Made by a program: the position numbers and the translations under genes. Positions 1-11,406 of a DNA stretch of 64,000 bases are shown here, piece by piece. The stretch is from Lunularia cruciata (taxonomy: Eukaryota; Streptophyta; Marchantiopsida; Lunulariales; Lunulariaceae). The DNA is taken from positions 31,434,001-31,498,000 of the forward strand of contig OX419760.1 of assembly GCA_948567375.1 (NCBI GenBank), read 5' to 3'. Under the pieces are notes generated by a model. The model was not told the DNA's origin. It did no database searches and was given only the letters and a program-made list of their open reading frames with translations. Each line of letters opens with the position of its first letter. Within the stretch, counting starts at the first letter, position 1.

Positions 1-507
1 ATGATGATGACAATGTTGAGTAGATCCCACCTTTGATAAGTGTTGAGCAAGCAAATCAGGCCATCTTGGATTTAATCAACTTTCTCTCTCTCGATTCATT
101 GCTTTCTCCAAAACTTCGAAGCAACCTGCTTTCCAACCTTCAAAAAGCTAGTCGGCTGTTTATTCATCAACAGAAAGTTGAGAAAAGTAGGTTGCTGAAA
201 CAATACGTGTAATTGATATATTTTACCTCGGACCAACCTCAATAACCTTAGTCAATGGAGAGAACTTCCGTGATTTGAAGTTTCATAAAAATGCCACATT
301 AATCTGTTGCCACACTCCCTTTTCACACAACCCATAATAACACTCTTGAAATACAGATAGGATGTTACCTCCATATTTACACTATTGGTACCATCATGTC
401 ACTATTGCCCAATTGTGACTTACTGTTATTATTGGGTATATTTACTGAGTCTAGACTAATTGTTCTAAGGTTCTTGGTCACTAAAGAGAGATGTTACTCA
501 GACGAGA
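1..507 (+). repeat. Left arm of a ~0.5 kb inverted repeat
   Basis: This stretch reappears as its reverse complement at about 5883-6388 with many scattered substitutions. Shared landmarks include the 'cccacctttgataag' start, the 'gcaacctgctttccaacctt' block and the 'ttcttggtcactaa' block near the inner end. The arm may continue left of the window, because the match is already present within the first bases. No long ORF is preserved. The arm lies just upstream of the first hydrolase pseudogene, so it could be old promoter or intron sequence of that gene family, or a transposon terminus. I cannot tell which. Confidence 0.8.
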
Positions 508-589
508 CGAGGTGGCACTATTTGGAGGTTTTATTCTGTAATAATGAATATGTTCTAGCGGGGTCCGTTGTTGTATGTCCGTCCGGGGT

Positions 590-1479
590 CTTATGTGGGG
601 CCCGTTGTTGGTCAGATAAATGATGTGCCCGTAATTCTAATTGGCCACGATCTCCGAGGAATTCTGATAGAAAAGTTTGTGAGGTAGTAGAGGACACTCT
701 TGCCCAGGAGAAAGACTAATCCCTGAAAACCAAGGTCGGTAAGTTCCTGAAGAAAGCAGATTCTTCTACGCTACGCGTGTCAGTGGCTCACCTGCCACCG
801 CAACATTCTTCCCAAGATACCGACAAATGAGCAGGTGAGAAAGTTCAGCGAATGGAAGTGCTGACAGCTGTAGTATCGACAGTAAACATCGAATTTGACC
901 AGCTCTGAAATCGATACTCGCAATGTAGAACGTCCGCAACATACGCGGTACACGCAGATCACGCTTTCCCTGGAGCCTCATACTTTGAAAATCGTGACGA
1001 GAAGTATATATCCTTATGTGATTTTCAGGTTCGTTTGGATATTAAGAATACTCGTTTCCAAGTAGAGAAAAAAAAATTTCGAACTCACCACGATGATCAG
1101 GCATGCTTCTCCCGACCTTACAATTCAGGTTTTAATCATCATTTATGGTGCTTTGTCACTTCCAATTACTCACAGATCGATCGCTCGAATGATCTTCTAA
1201 CTACGGATAATTTCATGGGTATAACTGGAGTTAACATTGTGATTGAACCTTTGGTGTTTATGTTTGTAACTTTGGTGCTCATTGCGTTGCTTGTAGTAGG
1301 GAGAATTGGTAAACACCGTCGTGATTCCCAAGGGATCTGCCAGGCAAGGTATCGACCAATTTCTATCTGTTAGCGAAGATCATTTCCGTGTAGGTCAACC
1401 TGAAGGACGCTGGTCGAATTGCGTTGGTCGTTTAGTTGATTGCATCGACGAATTGATGAAGAACGTAGACAAGAAGTAA
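590..1479 (+). pseudogene. Alpha/beta-hydrolase (SERAC1-like) pseudogene, copy 1
   Basis: The reading frame around 618-690 gives PVILIGHDLRGILIEKFV. This resembles the nucleophile-elbow region of SERAC1/DUF676-type alpha/beta-hydrolases, with the motif degraded to GHDLRG at 643-660. Frameshifts and stops follow at once. After an apparent intron, the last exon (about 1300-1479) reads in one frame as LVNTVVIPKGSARQGIDQFL, then SEDHFRVGQPEGRWSN, then a lysine-rich end and TAA. In the intact family, the late SEDHF-type histidine segment would carry the catalytic His. Family members are hydrolase-like proteins, often with N-terminal roles in larger plant proteins, and their substrate is unknown. 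The disrupted frames and altered elbow mark this copy as non-functional. Its middle part is directly repeated in copy 2 at 5.0-5.66 kb. Confidence 0.7.
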
Positions 1480-4400
1480 GGAGGATAGATAGGCATAGGT
1501 GGAGCTGAAACAAGCAAGCTTGTCAATAAGCATGAATGATGAGCAGCACGGATACGGGAGCTAGATAAGATGATCAGTACTTGCGTGATCTAGGCATTGG
1601 AATCGAGAATGTCAATCACATTAGAGTATCAGCTCATGCAAATTGTTATTGGCGATTCCTTCCATAGCGTCTTACCATATTAACGTTTATCATTAATAAG
1701 GTTATTTTGTGAAATTAATAGGGTTATATGTGGAAGTATATTAGATCGGTTGACGGTTAAAGAACATAGACAGGATCTTGATTCAGAAACTTAACTGAAA
1801 TTCGGTTCAGATTCTGAAACGAGATAAGTGTAGTTTTATCTCCGTCTACCTTTATTCATTAAAGTGTACATCAGCGCTAGCTGGCGAAAACATGAATACT
1901 AATACTAGGTGAGTAGGGTTTGAAATTGATATACTGTTGAATAAATGTTGAGGTCAAGTTTGGATTGACGCTTCGACACAACAACAAAACAACAAAAGAT
2001 AGTTTCATGAAATTTAAGGTGTTTTGAGGAGAAAAAATATTTATTTTTATGAGGCGAAGTCACATTGCTTCAGCCTCTCCGAGATTAGAGTTATTTGAAA
2101 TCCTAAAAATTTAAAGGCTAGAGCTCAATGGTTTCTAAGAGTTGGATTTTGGAGCAGAGCCCCATGGCTTCCGCGTGTAGAGAGAAGCACCCTATAATAG
2201 AAAAGAAAGTTGAAAGTTGAATGCTTCTTGAGCAAGAACATTTGCAAAACTATAGAGCTTTTATCTCTCTAGTTCAATAGTCTAAACCATTAATCTCATG
2301 ACTAAAATAGTTCAAATTTAATATAACCGTAATGAAAATATTGACAATTCAAATTCGCAAATAAGGATTTATGTGATAAAGACCTAAGAAAATTGAGAAT
2401 TAGGAAGATGAAGCTACTCAGATGCAAAGGCAACTTATAGAGGAATAGTCAATTTAATCTAATTCAAATGATAATAATAAAAGGTCTATGCATGTATGTT
2501 CGGGAAGGATGGATGATCTTCAGGTACGTGCCTCACCAAGGACCATACGTGCATATTTTGGATATCTTTGTAAATTTTTATAATTTGAACAGTTCAGAGT
2601 GAACAAGATTGAAAATCAACTTCTATGATAAATGTTTATTTTTTCTTTCGTTCAAAACAAGGAAAATAGTGGAGCTTCTAAACATTCCTTGATTGCATGT
2701 TTTGTTTCTCTACTATAACATTGATTTTCTCTATCTCTTTGTAAACAGAAATGTAAACATTAATTTCACATCGTGCAATTTTCAACATTGTGCTCCAATA
2801 CAGTAACCATATTTTTCTTTAATTTTTAAAATTTTATTTTGAGAATCTGAATTTTTAAGAAGTACATCAACTTATTCAAAGAAAAGGGAGATTATTCTTT
2901 GATTATTCTTCATTACTTCTGACTGAGCATTTGTAATTTGTTCTCATAAAAATTTCTCCGGAAAAGAAGCTATAAGTTATTTAAAAAATAAGCAGATAAA
3001 ACTTCAAGAGCATTTAAGTGATACAACTTCTTCTAAATATAGACATAGACACACACAGAAACATAAAACTTAGTTATTATTTGTAGAGTGGATAGTTATA
3101 AAAGAACTTCAGATATTTTTATGCATACCTTAGACATGAGTGAAGAATGGTGCACAAGCTTCAACAGTTATTGCTGTATAAATTTTTTAAGAAATATTCA
3201 AGGTTTTCTTATCTTAGGACAATTATATTTCAGAAACGTCCAAGTTAAGAATAAAATTTTAAAGAGCTGCTAGCCTTAGTTTGATTTAATGACAAGGGGA
3301 TAGCAATAGAGGTTTTCCTCTCTTTTATTTTATACATGGGCAACTTATAATGCTCACCTTTTGAGCACTCGCTCTTAGCAAAAGATCATTTGACTTTCTT
3401 CAAGTTTAGATAATCATACTGCCAGACTTTACTAGACTATATCTTGGTTAAGTTTAAACCAAAATTATATTTACCTGGGTATGGGTTGCCTTAATGGTGG
3501 GAAGTTCATGTGGTAAATATTCAGATTATTCAATTTTGGTGAGCCAGGAATCCCTAGTTTATATTGAACTTCTCATAATTTTTCAAATCAAACCGTTCTT
3601 TATGGATCTTGAACCCCTTCTCCACCTTCGGTAATTTAGAAATCTGAATCACCAGAGTCCACAGAAAGTTTCAATCTTATGTCAAGATAGTCATCAAAAT
3701 CTGCAAATTTGTACATTTGCACCTACTGTTCAAACAGTTCAGTATAGTTCTTTAAGTGGAAGGAACCCGACGTTCCTTCCACTTAAAGACGATAAGATGA
3801 AATGTGCAGCTTGCAGGATCCCTTAAGCTACCCGTAGATACTTCACTGTAGGAGCCTTTGATGTCAACTACTATAGAGATAACAGAAGCGTATTCGATTT
3901 TATCTTTATGGAACAGCAGCAGAATCAAATAGAAGCGCAGACAGCAATTTCGCTTATGAAACCTCTGTTGGATGTCCACCAAAGACAAAATGGACTTTGC
4001 ATTTGTTGCTGGCGAAATGTTGACGTTTCGTTAAAGTCTTAAATTTCAGCACAAGGGCTATGTGAACTGTAGCTATAAAATGGCCTTTCTGCACTTTCTG
4101 TGATGTGCTCCTGTGGAGTGTGTAACTTATGTGTCTTATATAAAATCTGGAAATCTTCTGTTGAGCAATTCTAGAATTTTAGAAGGGGCGAGATATGATA
4201 TAATTATTGACCCTCTCCCGAGAATGAACTGGCAGGCCCCAAAGACACGAATAGGCAGACCCCGACTGGTGTCTAGATTTAATAAGATTTTACCAAGCAT
4301 GTTTTTTTCCCTGATATCTAGCTTCCAAACAAACTCTTGGCTCTACCACAAGTCTGCATCCAGAGTTCCATCATCCCAAAAGACAATGTTAACAAGCTCA

Positions 4401-4935
4401 ACCGCACTGCAATATTCCATGGATGACTTTACACAGTGAAAATGAATTTCTGCTTCACGCTGACCTACGGGGAAACGCTGAAAAGGTGTCAACGTCCAAA
4501 AGTTTAACACGTTCGCCCGCTACGCACTCAAGGAATCCGTAGTTGCCCTCCATCACACACATACACATGCAGTAAAAACCTGAATATTTTGTACGTTTTG
4601 CACAACTTGGTCATGTTTCCACCATAACAATGCTCCAGCTCCCTGAAGTATAGCTCTTTGCCTATTACCAGGTTCATATGTACTGTCGAAGGGGAGGGAA
4701 ACCAAAGTTCGGGGTAATTATCAGTGCGATTCTGTGGAAGCGCTCGATATGTAGCAATTCAGATTCAACACAATGTGGAATCAAACTTTGGAGCAGCAAG
4801 TTCAAAAATTCAAGGTACCAAGTTCCTCCTTGCAGAGCTAAATATACATATCACGCGACGTCATCCATGAGCTTGGCGCTAATATCCGGTCATGGACTCC
4901 TCGTTGTGTGCAGGCCACGAGAAAAACTGACAGCG
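1480..4935. other. Unassigned 3.4 kb between hydrolase copies
   Basis: I see no supportable gene here. The stretch is AT-rich, with short stop-filled frames and no recognisable RNA gene. The only distinct object is the perfect hairpin at 3749-3789, listed separately. The last few hundred bases (from about 4800) may contain a further decayed upstream exon of hydrolase copy 2, but no convincing frame runs through them. Confidence 0.5.
3749..3789. repeat. Perfect 18-bp hairpin
   Basis: Arms at 3749-3766 (tctttaagtggaaggaac) and 3772-3789 are exact reverse complements separated by the 5-base loop ccgac. No T-run follows on either strand, so a Pol III or bacterial-style terminator is not indicated. 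It could be a local inverted duplication or a small-RNA precursor. The arms are short for a plant miRNA precursor. Confidence 0.85.
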
Positions 4936-5660
4936 TGTATGAGCTTTTACCCGAACCGAACCCCAATGTAGAGCTGGTTTATATCCCTGGATGTGAATTG
5001 CCAAGTTCAGAGCCTGATAATGCCTTTCTCGAAGACATGGAAGATGAGAGATAGCGAGGAATGCTGCTCGGAGACCCTGCTTCCTTAATTTTCACAGGGA
5101 AAAGGTGCATTCCGAACGTGGGTCTCATACGAGGGTTCAGCAGAGTTGCGGAACGTGAGACTGGCTCCTAAAGATAGTGATGAATATCTTCTAACGGAGT
5201 CTCTTATCTGGCCGCTCGTTAACAATGCTGGTGTTGGTCAGACAGATACCGTACCAGTAATTCTAGTTGGGCACGATCTTGGAGGAATTCTGGTCAAAAG
5301 TTCGTAAGGGTAGTGGAGAATAGTCTTGCCGTCGAGAGGGGCAATCCCGGAAATCCATGCCCAGTAAGTTCCTTGTAAACTTGAAAGCAGTTTTCTTCTA
5401 CGCTACATCTATCATTGGATCACCTGCAGTCGAAACCATTCTTGCCAAGGTACCCAACAAATGAGAAAGTTCGGCTAATGAAAGGTCTAACCGCAATCGA
5501 GGGTGATCAGCGACTTTGAGCAGTTCCGAAATTAATTCTTAAAACTTCTAGAATCATGATATACGCAATTCATACATGCGACGAACAAGGTATTTACGCT
5601 TTTCCTGTATCTTTCAGTACTAAAGTTGTGACAAGAAGTCTGTATCCTTTATAGTTTAAA
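4936..5660 (+). pseudogene. Alpha/beta-hydrolase (SERAC1-like) pseudogene, copy 2
   Basis: One frame gives VELVYIPGCELPSSEPDNAF followed by LEDMEDER and a stop at about 5053. A frame shift later it resumes with DEYLLTESLIWPLVNNAGVG and then PVILVGHDLGGILVKSS, ending in a stop. GHDLGG at 5269-5286 matches the nucleophile-elbow position of SERAC1/DUF676-like alpha/beta-hydrolases, although Asp stands where classical lipases have Ser. Further downstream, FFYAT and PAVETILAKVP-like pieces are visible with stops between them. About 5225-5660 aligns in direct orientation with 600-1020 (copy 1), showing a duplicated gene segment. Several frameshifts make it a pseudogene. The family call rests on motifs only. 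Confidence 0.7.
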
Positions 5661-5882
5661 AGTCCCTCGGCACAATGTGGTCACTTGCAACTACAGAAGT
5701 TAGAAAGACGACTATAGATACTGTAATCCACTTGTGGCCATACTGCGCCTTGATTATCGTCGAGCTTCCTTGCGTTTTACAACGTGCATACGTCTGCTAA
5801 ATCACTTCCACCAGCATACATGATCGCGTGATCTAGTCATTACTTCAGTTGGGGAATGGAAAGAGAGCATCCGTAATGTACA

Positions 5883-6388
5883 GAGTAACATCCTCATTAG
5901 TGACCAAGAACCCTAGAACAATTAGTCTAGAACCAGTAAATATGCATAATAATAACAGTATGTCACGATTGGGCAATATTGACATGATGGTGCCAACAAT
6001 GACAGTATTATAGTGTAAATATGGAGGTAACATCCTATCTGTATTTCAAGAGTGCTATTATGGGTTGTGTGAAAGAGGAATGTGGCATGCAGATTAATGT
6101 GGAATCCACATTAAACTTCAAATCCCAACAGTTCTCTCCATTGGCTAAGTTATTCTTGTTGGACCGAGGTAAAATACATCGCTGATGTGGATTGTTTCAG
6201 CAACCTATTTTTCTCAACTTTCTGTTGATGAATCAAAGGACTATGAGCTTTTTGAGGTTGGAAAGCAGGTTGCTTTGAAGATCCGACGATAGCAATGATT
6301 TGAGAGAGAGAAATTTGATTAGATTCGGGATGGCCCGATTTGCTTGCTCAATGCTTATCAAAGGTGGGATCTCTTCAACTGTCATTGT
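5883..6388 (-). repeat. Right arm of the ~0.5 kb inverted repeat
   Basis: Reverse-complement partner of the arm at 1-507. The match runs from the 'gagtaacatcctcattagtg' end at about 5885 to 'caaaggtgggatctcttcaa' at about 6378. The flanking hydrolase pieces are in direct orientation while these arms are inverted, so the locus is not a simple tandem duplication. Confidence 0.8.
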
Positions 6389-6412
6389 CATTAATATTTC
6401 TGGAATTCTGCA

Positions 6413-7144
6413 TTAGGTTGTGCTATTCAAGAATAGACTGGACAATGTTATCATTGTCAACCTCATTTTATCAGTAGTATCAAGCACATCCATTTCAATC
6501 CGTTCTTCAACAACTTGTTCAAAATTTTCATCATCAAGACCCAATGATGCAAAGAAAGATTCCTCCAGTCTAATTTCTCTCCGCATTATCACTAAATCAT
6601 TCACAGCTTGATTAGAGTGAGGAGCGGAGAGATCAATATGCTGATCGGCAATGACTTTTGTATCGATAGGGAGACAATTTGCTTTGACAAAACACCGTCA
6701 AATAGTGTTCTCTTTTATGCCGTCTGATGCTGAGCTGACACAACTAAGCACATTGCGCAAGTGTGTATGGTCGTTGATCGGAAATTGAGAAGCGGGTGCA
6801 CATTCACTAGTTTGCCAGATTTCATACTGAGAAAGAAGATGTTTCAGTTGGGTACAGTGAAAGCGGGCTTTGAAAGAGCAAATGATGCCTTGATCAAGAG
6901 GTTGACAATAGCTGGTAGCATTGGTTGGGAAGAAAATTATGCATAGGTTCTGATACTTGAAGAGTGTTTCTTGTGAGCTCATTTGATCAAAAGTTTTAGC
7001 CTCACAGACATGTGATGAACAGTTATACTGTAGGATATAGAAGATGTTGATGCATTGCTTGGCATTTTTGTTGTATGTGTGCAGCATGCATATATACAAA
7101 GATGTCTTGCCAAGCTTTGGCTTGGTGATCATAACTAATACCAA
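6413..7144 (-). pseudogene. pogo/Tigger-like (DDE_1) transposase remnant
   Basis: The minus-strand frame contains FFPTNATSYCQPLDQGIICS followed by FKARFHCTQLKHLLSQYE. This matches the conserved LPPNTTS..QPLDQGII..FK signature of CENP-B/pogo/Tigger (DDE_1) transposases, which cut and paste DNA via a DDE catalytic core. Upstream residues (HVCEAKTFDQMSS) are consistent with the segment before it. A downstream minus ORF (6413-6604) is rich in Glu/Asp, like the acidic tail after the DDE domain in these proteins. Only the C-terminal part survives. The helix-turn-helix domains are missing and the two pieces are out of frame. Terminal inverted repeats were not found. Fragment of a dead DNA transposon. 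Confidence 0.75.
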
Positions 7145-9684
7145 ACTCCTTACTTATATTGGGAATATTCTTCAAAGCACATGGATGCGCACTCTTTGCA
7201 AAAACCTAAGTGCAAAACTTCTTGCCTGAAGTGCTAACTCAAAGAGTCATTGTGATTTGTTCTTTGTTGTGCTTAACATCACAACCATCCGTATTGATTT
7301 TGCAGAATGATCTTGATGATGTGGTGTGATGCTATAGAGCTGACTTGTAGATGTTGATAATGCAATCAAGAGGGACATTATTCAACATTTCATGAATTTT
7401 GTACAAATGCTATCATGTTGTGGTTTGTGTAGCCCTTGAAAAATGTAGATTGATGTGGTTTATCTCCGTAAAGATGGTGTAGGTTGTATGACGGATCTCA
7501 CGGTTGAGTTATTGCCATGTGAGCAATTTATATACATGTATACGATTGGCCACATGGATTATGGTCTTGTCTTCTTTGAGTGTCTTATGTATATAGATGG
7601 TGGAGAGTTGGGTGGAAGGTGTGTTTTAGTTAGAGGAGTCTTGAGCGTGAGGAGGACGTTGAGAATGAGAGTTGTAGCAAAGCGTGGAGGCCGAGCATCA
7701 AAGAAAGCAATGATTAGGAGATGTCCCATGCTCCCAATCTGCCACTCTCAAATCCTTTTTTCATCACGCTTCATATTCTACACCACGATGGCTTATTGGA
7801 TGGTAGCACGTTTGGAAGCGGTATTCATGGAGTTGGTGATGGTAAACTCGGATCCTATCACCCTTCCGATGCTTACTTACAAGTAAGTCTGCGATTTGAT
7901 AATTTATTTGCTCCTATAGTTGGGGAATGCCTTAATTTTCTCTCATAAGCTTCAAGGTGGAGTTGTGTGTCTATTTGTCAAAAAGTGAAAAGACTAAATG
8001 ACGAATTGCAAGAGATTGGGTCTCATGAGAGAAAGTCTAGAGTTTTTTGGGCATCAAGGGTGTTCAAGGAGTGCATTCAAGGAGTGGAGACCATGGTTGG
8101 AAAGAAGAGTTGACATGCTATAATCTAGAGATGGAAATAAGATGATTTAAGTAGATTTTGTGAGGGACATGATCACTTGAATTAGGGGGGTAGAATTCAT
8201 ACCCAAGAGCACAAAATAGGCTATTTGGAGAGCTTTGTGAGACCTTTCCATGATCTGTCAATAAGGTTAGAAAGTTGACAAAGTGCTTGTAATGATAAGC
8301 TCAAGAAATTTTATATTTTGATAAATCAAATCAGATCTGGCCAATTGAAGTTGGAGCTTTGGAAAGTGAAGAGTTGAAGATGACATTCGGATCAGGTATG
8401 AAGATTTGGTCAGTTCTGAAGTTCTAGTCCAAATCATCTTGTGAAAATTTCTAGTATTTTTGGTGGCTAAGTTTGCACTTTTGTGCAAAAGTTTCAAGTG
8501 AATTCTTTAAACAGAAAATTTAGGGTCTTGGATTAAACATACGGGGTCTTTAGAGCTCAAAAGTTAGCCCAGATTAGGAATTGATCCATATCTATGGTTT
8601 GGGGTTGGATTAGGATACTAAAATTTACAAAGATTTAGACAAGACAACAACAAGCTATTGTGAAAATTTTGATTGACTTTGGGTCTATGGAGAGTGAGAG
8701 TTGATGCAATAAACTTTACTAAAAAAACTATCATAAGCTCGGGAGAGCATTTCTATCTTTTATCATGATTGTGTGTCTACTCTATTATTTTTGTATTTAT
8801 TACAGAGGATTTTAGATTTCTGGAGTTTTTGTGAGAATTACTTGCACCTCTTATCCAAAAATCTAGTGAAAATTGCACAGAACCAGGAGTAAACCTTAAA
8901 TTAGTGATTTCTAGATTAAGGTAAAAATTACAAAAAACTAATAAAGTTTGAAAGTTTATCAAGGGAGCTATAGTGATCATATTGTGACTTATTTTATATC
9001 ATTAGAAAGCTTATCTTATAAAATTTCCATTAAATCTTTACACACCGTAATATAATTTACATGAAGAAAGTTATGCTCGTCCGAGCTACATAAAATTTTA
9101 TTCACCAATAAGAAAAAGTATCACTCCACTTGGAGTACACAGTGGGTGAAGGATGAAGTACATATTGGAGGAAGCTTAGAGTACAAGTTGAAATTGGTTT
9201 GATGATAGAGCGAGGGGGCTCTGAAGCTCAATTTTGGCAAAAGCACGAAGAGTTGTTGTTGGATTCTTGTGATTGGATCATCTCCGTGTTTGCATGTCTG
9301 TTTGTATGCCCAGTTGGTTTTGATTGATGTGCGAATGTTGCACTTAGGTTCTTTTCTTCTAGGAATATTGTGTATTTCTCTTTAATAATGTTAGAAATGA
9401 TTACCAACAAACCAAGAGTGTGTGTTATGATGACAGGTTAGGTAGCCCATTATTACTCTACCCAATAGCAAGAATACCAAAACCTAGAGTGAATGGTTCT
9501 ACTAGTTGGGATCTATGCACGCTCAAAGTAGTAGGGATAGGTTTACCTCCAACCTCTAATCCATAGGCTCCGCCGTTAGGCACCCTTTGTGTTCCTAGAG
9601 AGAGAAAAGCAAAATATGATGACGCTTCTAGACTTGCATTGGATTGAGGCTGTTGTGTTCTCCACATTTCTTCTTGCTAGTTGT
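7145..9684. other. Unassigned region
   Basis: Several ORFs of 60-143 codons occur on both strands (the longest at 7455-7886, plus), but none shows a domain, repeat or composition that supports a real protein. No LTR pair, tRNA primer site or terminal repeat was recognised. It may be the decayed remainder of the transposon to the left or old LTR material. Confidence 0.4.
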
Positions 9685-10093
9685 CTAGATGCAATTCTGA
9701 GACTTCTCGAGCCATCCGTTCAAGGCAACAAATGCATAGAGAGCAATTGAGTTTGATGGTTTTAAACATTCGGTGAAGTCTTGCAAGATCTTGTCTTTAA
9801 AAAATAGAGCCTTATTCTTGAACACCTTGCCAGTCACATTCAACGTAGGTCCATTAATCTCAATGTGCATATGCCATTGATGCACCATGTAGATAAGAAG
9901 TTGCACTCAAGTTGATGTCAAAAAAAATTTCAATCCAATTCGAATCAAATGCCACCTGCTTAATGAGTTCCTCTCTTTCCAAATTTTGGTCAAAGTTCGG
10001 ACATGCCACAACAAAATGTGATGTCGCTTGTTCATGGGTGGCTCCAAGTTGATGGAGAAAATTGATAATCTCCAACTTCGTCGTCAAGTCCAA
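9685..10093 (-). pseudogene. Unrecognised decayed ORF
   Basis: Two overlapping minus frames are open: 9860-10093 begins MDLTTKLEIINFLHQLGA and 9685-9906 contains INGPTLNVTGKVFKNKAL. Read in order they could be one protein of about 130 residues broken by a frameshift near 9880. I do not recognise the family. No transmembrane segment or metal-binding motif is visible. It sits among transposon debris, so an element-encoded ORF is likelier than a host gene, but an ORF by chance cannot be excluded. Confidence 0.25.
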
Positions 10094-10203
10094 ACGCCTA
10101 CACTTCTTGATATTAACCGACGTGCGTGTAGATAATAGAATACAACAATAAAATAGCCCCCAACACCAATCACAGTGTGCACTTTCCTAAGATTAGTGAC
10201 ATC

Positions 10204-10359
10204 CACCGCACATACAGGTGTAGATGTATATCACTATTGGGAGGTTTTTCTCCCGTAGTCACCGCACATACAGATGTAGATGTATATCACTATTGGGAGG
10301 TTTTTGCATGGCGATTGCGAAGAATGTTGAATGCATGGCGATTGCGAAGAATGTTTATG
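10204..10359. repeat. Two adjacent tandem duplications (about 46/56 bp and 27 bp)
   Basis: A 46-bp block starting caccgcacatacag occurs at 10204-10249 and again at 10260-10305 with one substitution. Directly after it a 27-bp block starting gcatggcgattgcgaagaat occurs at 10306-10332 and 10333-10359. Both lie immediately before the 3' end of the truncated LINE copy. Confidence 0.85.
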
Positions 10360-10380
10360 AATGACAATAAACTAAACTTG

Positions 10381-11080
10381 AAAAAGAAAAAAGGCGACCG
10401 AGTAGGAAAAATGAAGGATGGGAAGACCCCATCAAGCCGTACAAGGGAGAGACAAAAAAGGTAACATGGGGCTAAGCCCCAATAGAGTCTGTATGAGAAA
10501 TCTACCCTACCACACCTAAGATATCCGAGCTATGCAAATCGTACGGTCTACACACAACTGGAGCATCCGAAAAAACATCACCTAATGTGATTGCTCTCCA
10601 ATGGATTGCACCAGCCACTGCACTCTGTAGAGCAATGGACACACGCTATCTAAAGTAAGTTACAAAGTATGAGAGTGAGAGTGGTACCCCCTGACGTCTA
10701 ACATGATAAGCTCTCGCGCACTCCCTGACAAATGTGTCAAATGCCGTGTCCATCATTCCATATAACTCCAAGGCTAGGGGAACAAAGAGGTGACCTCGCT
10801 GCATGCCCCTATACTTGGAGACCTTGCAACCTGCTGTTGCACTCGCCGCCCGTCCAGGGGGGTGGGTAATCACTCCCTCTGATACTGTATCTCGCGTAGG
10901 GTCCGTGACCATGACATCCGCTACTGTCACATAATCATCTCGGACCAAGTATAAGTCTACCTTGACTTGTGTCATCTGCAACCCATACGAACGTTCCTTC
11001 CAAGCCAAGTATCCACTCTCTCATGCCATAGCAAACACTATGTCTCTAATGACATCATGGATAACTATCCTCTGTCTTTT
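10381..11080 (-). mobile_element. 5'-truncated LINE copy (family of 17215-21065)
   Basis: The minus strand repeats the last ~560 coding bases and the structured 3' end of the LINE at 17.2-21.1 kb. The ORF piece at 10646-11008 carries the restriction-like endonuclease core (DLYLVRDDYV...ADVMVTDP) and KVSKYRGMQRGH, but a TAG interrupts it where the full copy reads FRPR. Homology stops abruptly at about 11080, the usual result of incomplete target-primed reverse transcription. Flanking direct repeats aacttgaaaaa (10375-10385) and aacttgcaaaa (11081-11091) look like the TSD with one change. A non-functional copy, dependent in trans at insertion. Confidence 0.88.
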
Positions 11081-11139
11081 AACTTGCAAAAATGAATAAT
11101 ATAAAACATATGAAAGATGATATTAATAATTATTATTAA

Positions 11140-11214
11140 GAGGAATCCGCCTAAGGAGGGGCTTGCGTCTGATTAGCTTGTTGGTGAGGTAATAGCTTAC
11201 CAAGGCGACGATCA

Positions 11215-11294
<80 letters not shown>

Positions 11295-11320
11295 TTTCTG
11301 CAATGGGCGAAAGCCTGACG
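11140..11320 (+). pseudogene. Plastid 16S rRNA fragment (nuclear plastid DNA)
   Basis: About 180 bases match the bacterial/plastid small-subunit rRNA between the V2 and V3 regions. This includes the universal cagactcctacgggaggcag block at about 11263-11283 and the aatgggcgaaagcctgacg block ending at 11320. The gaggaatccgcc and ggggaattttctgcaatggg wording is plastid/cyanobacterial in style. It begins and ends abruptly, so it cannot be a working rRNA. The right end is fused directly to an ndhD fragment. Most likely plastid DNA integrated in the nucleus. Confidence 0.9.
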
Positions 11321-11388
11321 CTCCATGGTTAGTAACTATTGGAGCAATTCAAATAGTTTATGCAGCTTTAACTTCTTTAAGCCAACGT
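11320..11388 (+). pseudogene. ndhD: Plastid ndhD fragment
   Basis: Starting within the last base of the 16S piece, one frame reads APWLVTIGAIQIVYAALTSL then SQR and a stop. This matches the conserved membrane segment of plastid NdhD (NADH dehydrogenase-like chain 4), where family members read close to PWL..VGAIQIIYAA.TS.GQRN. Only about 22 codons remain and there is no start or natural stop. 16S and ndhD are not adjacent in plastid genomes, so the junction means DNA pieces were joined before or during integration. The end of the fragment is the left arm of the hairpin at 11373-11406. Confidence 0.72.
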
Positions 11389-11406
11389 TAAAGTTGGCTT
11401 AAAGAA
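11373..11406. repeat. Perfect 14-bp hairpin at the ndhD junction
   Basis: Arms ttctttaagccaac (11373-11386) and gttggcttaaagaa (11393-11406) are exact reverse complements around a 6-base loop. The left arm is ndhD coding sequence, so the right arm is probably an inverted copy made when the insertion was joined. Confidence 0.85.

Noticed and set aside
11140-11320. Bacterial contamination or a working rRNA gene
   Set aside because: The fragment is ~180 bases, abruptly ended, fused to ndhD, and sits between eukaryotic transposons.
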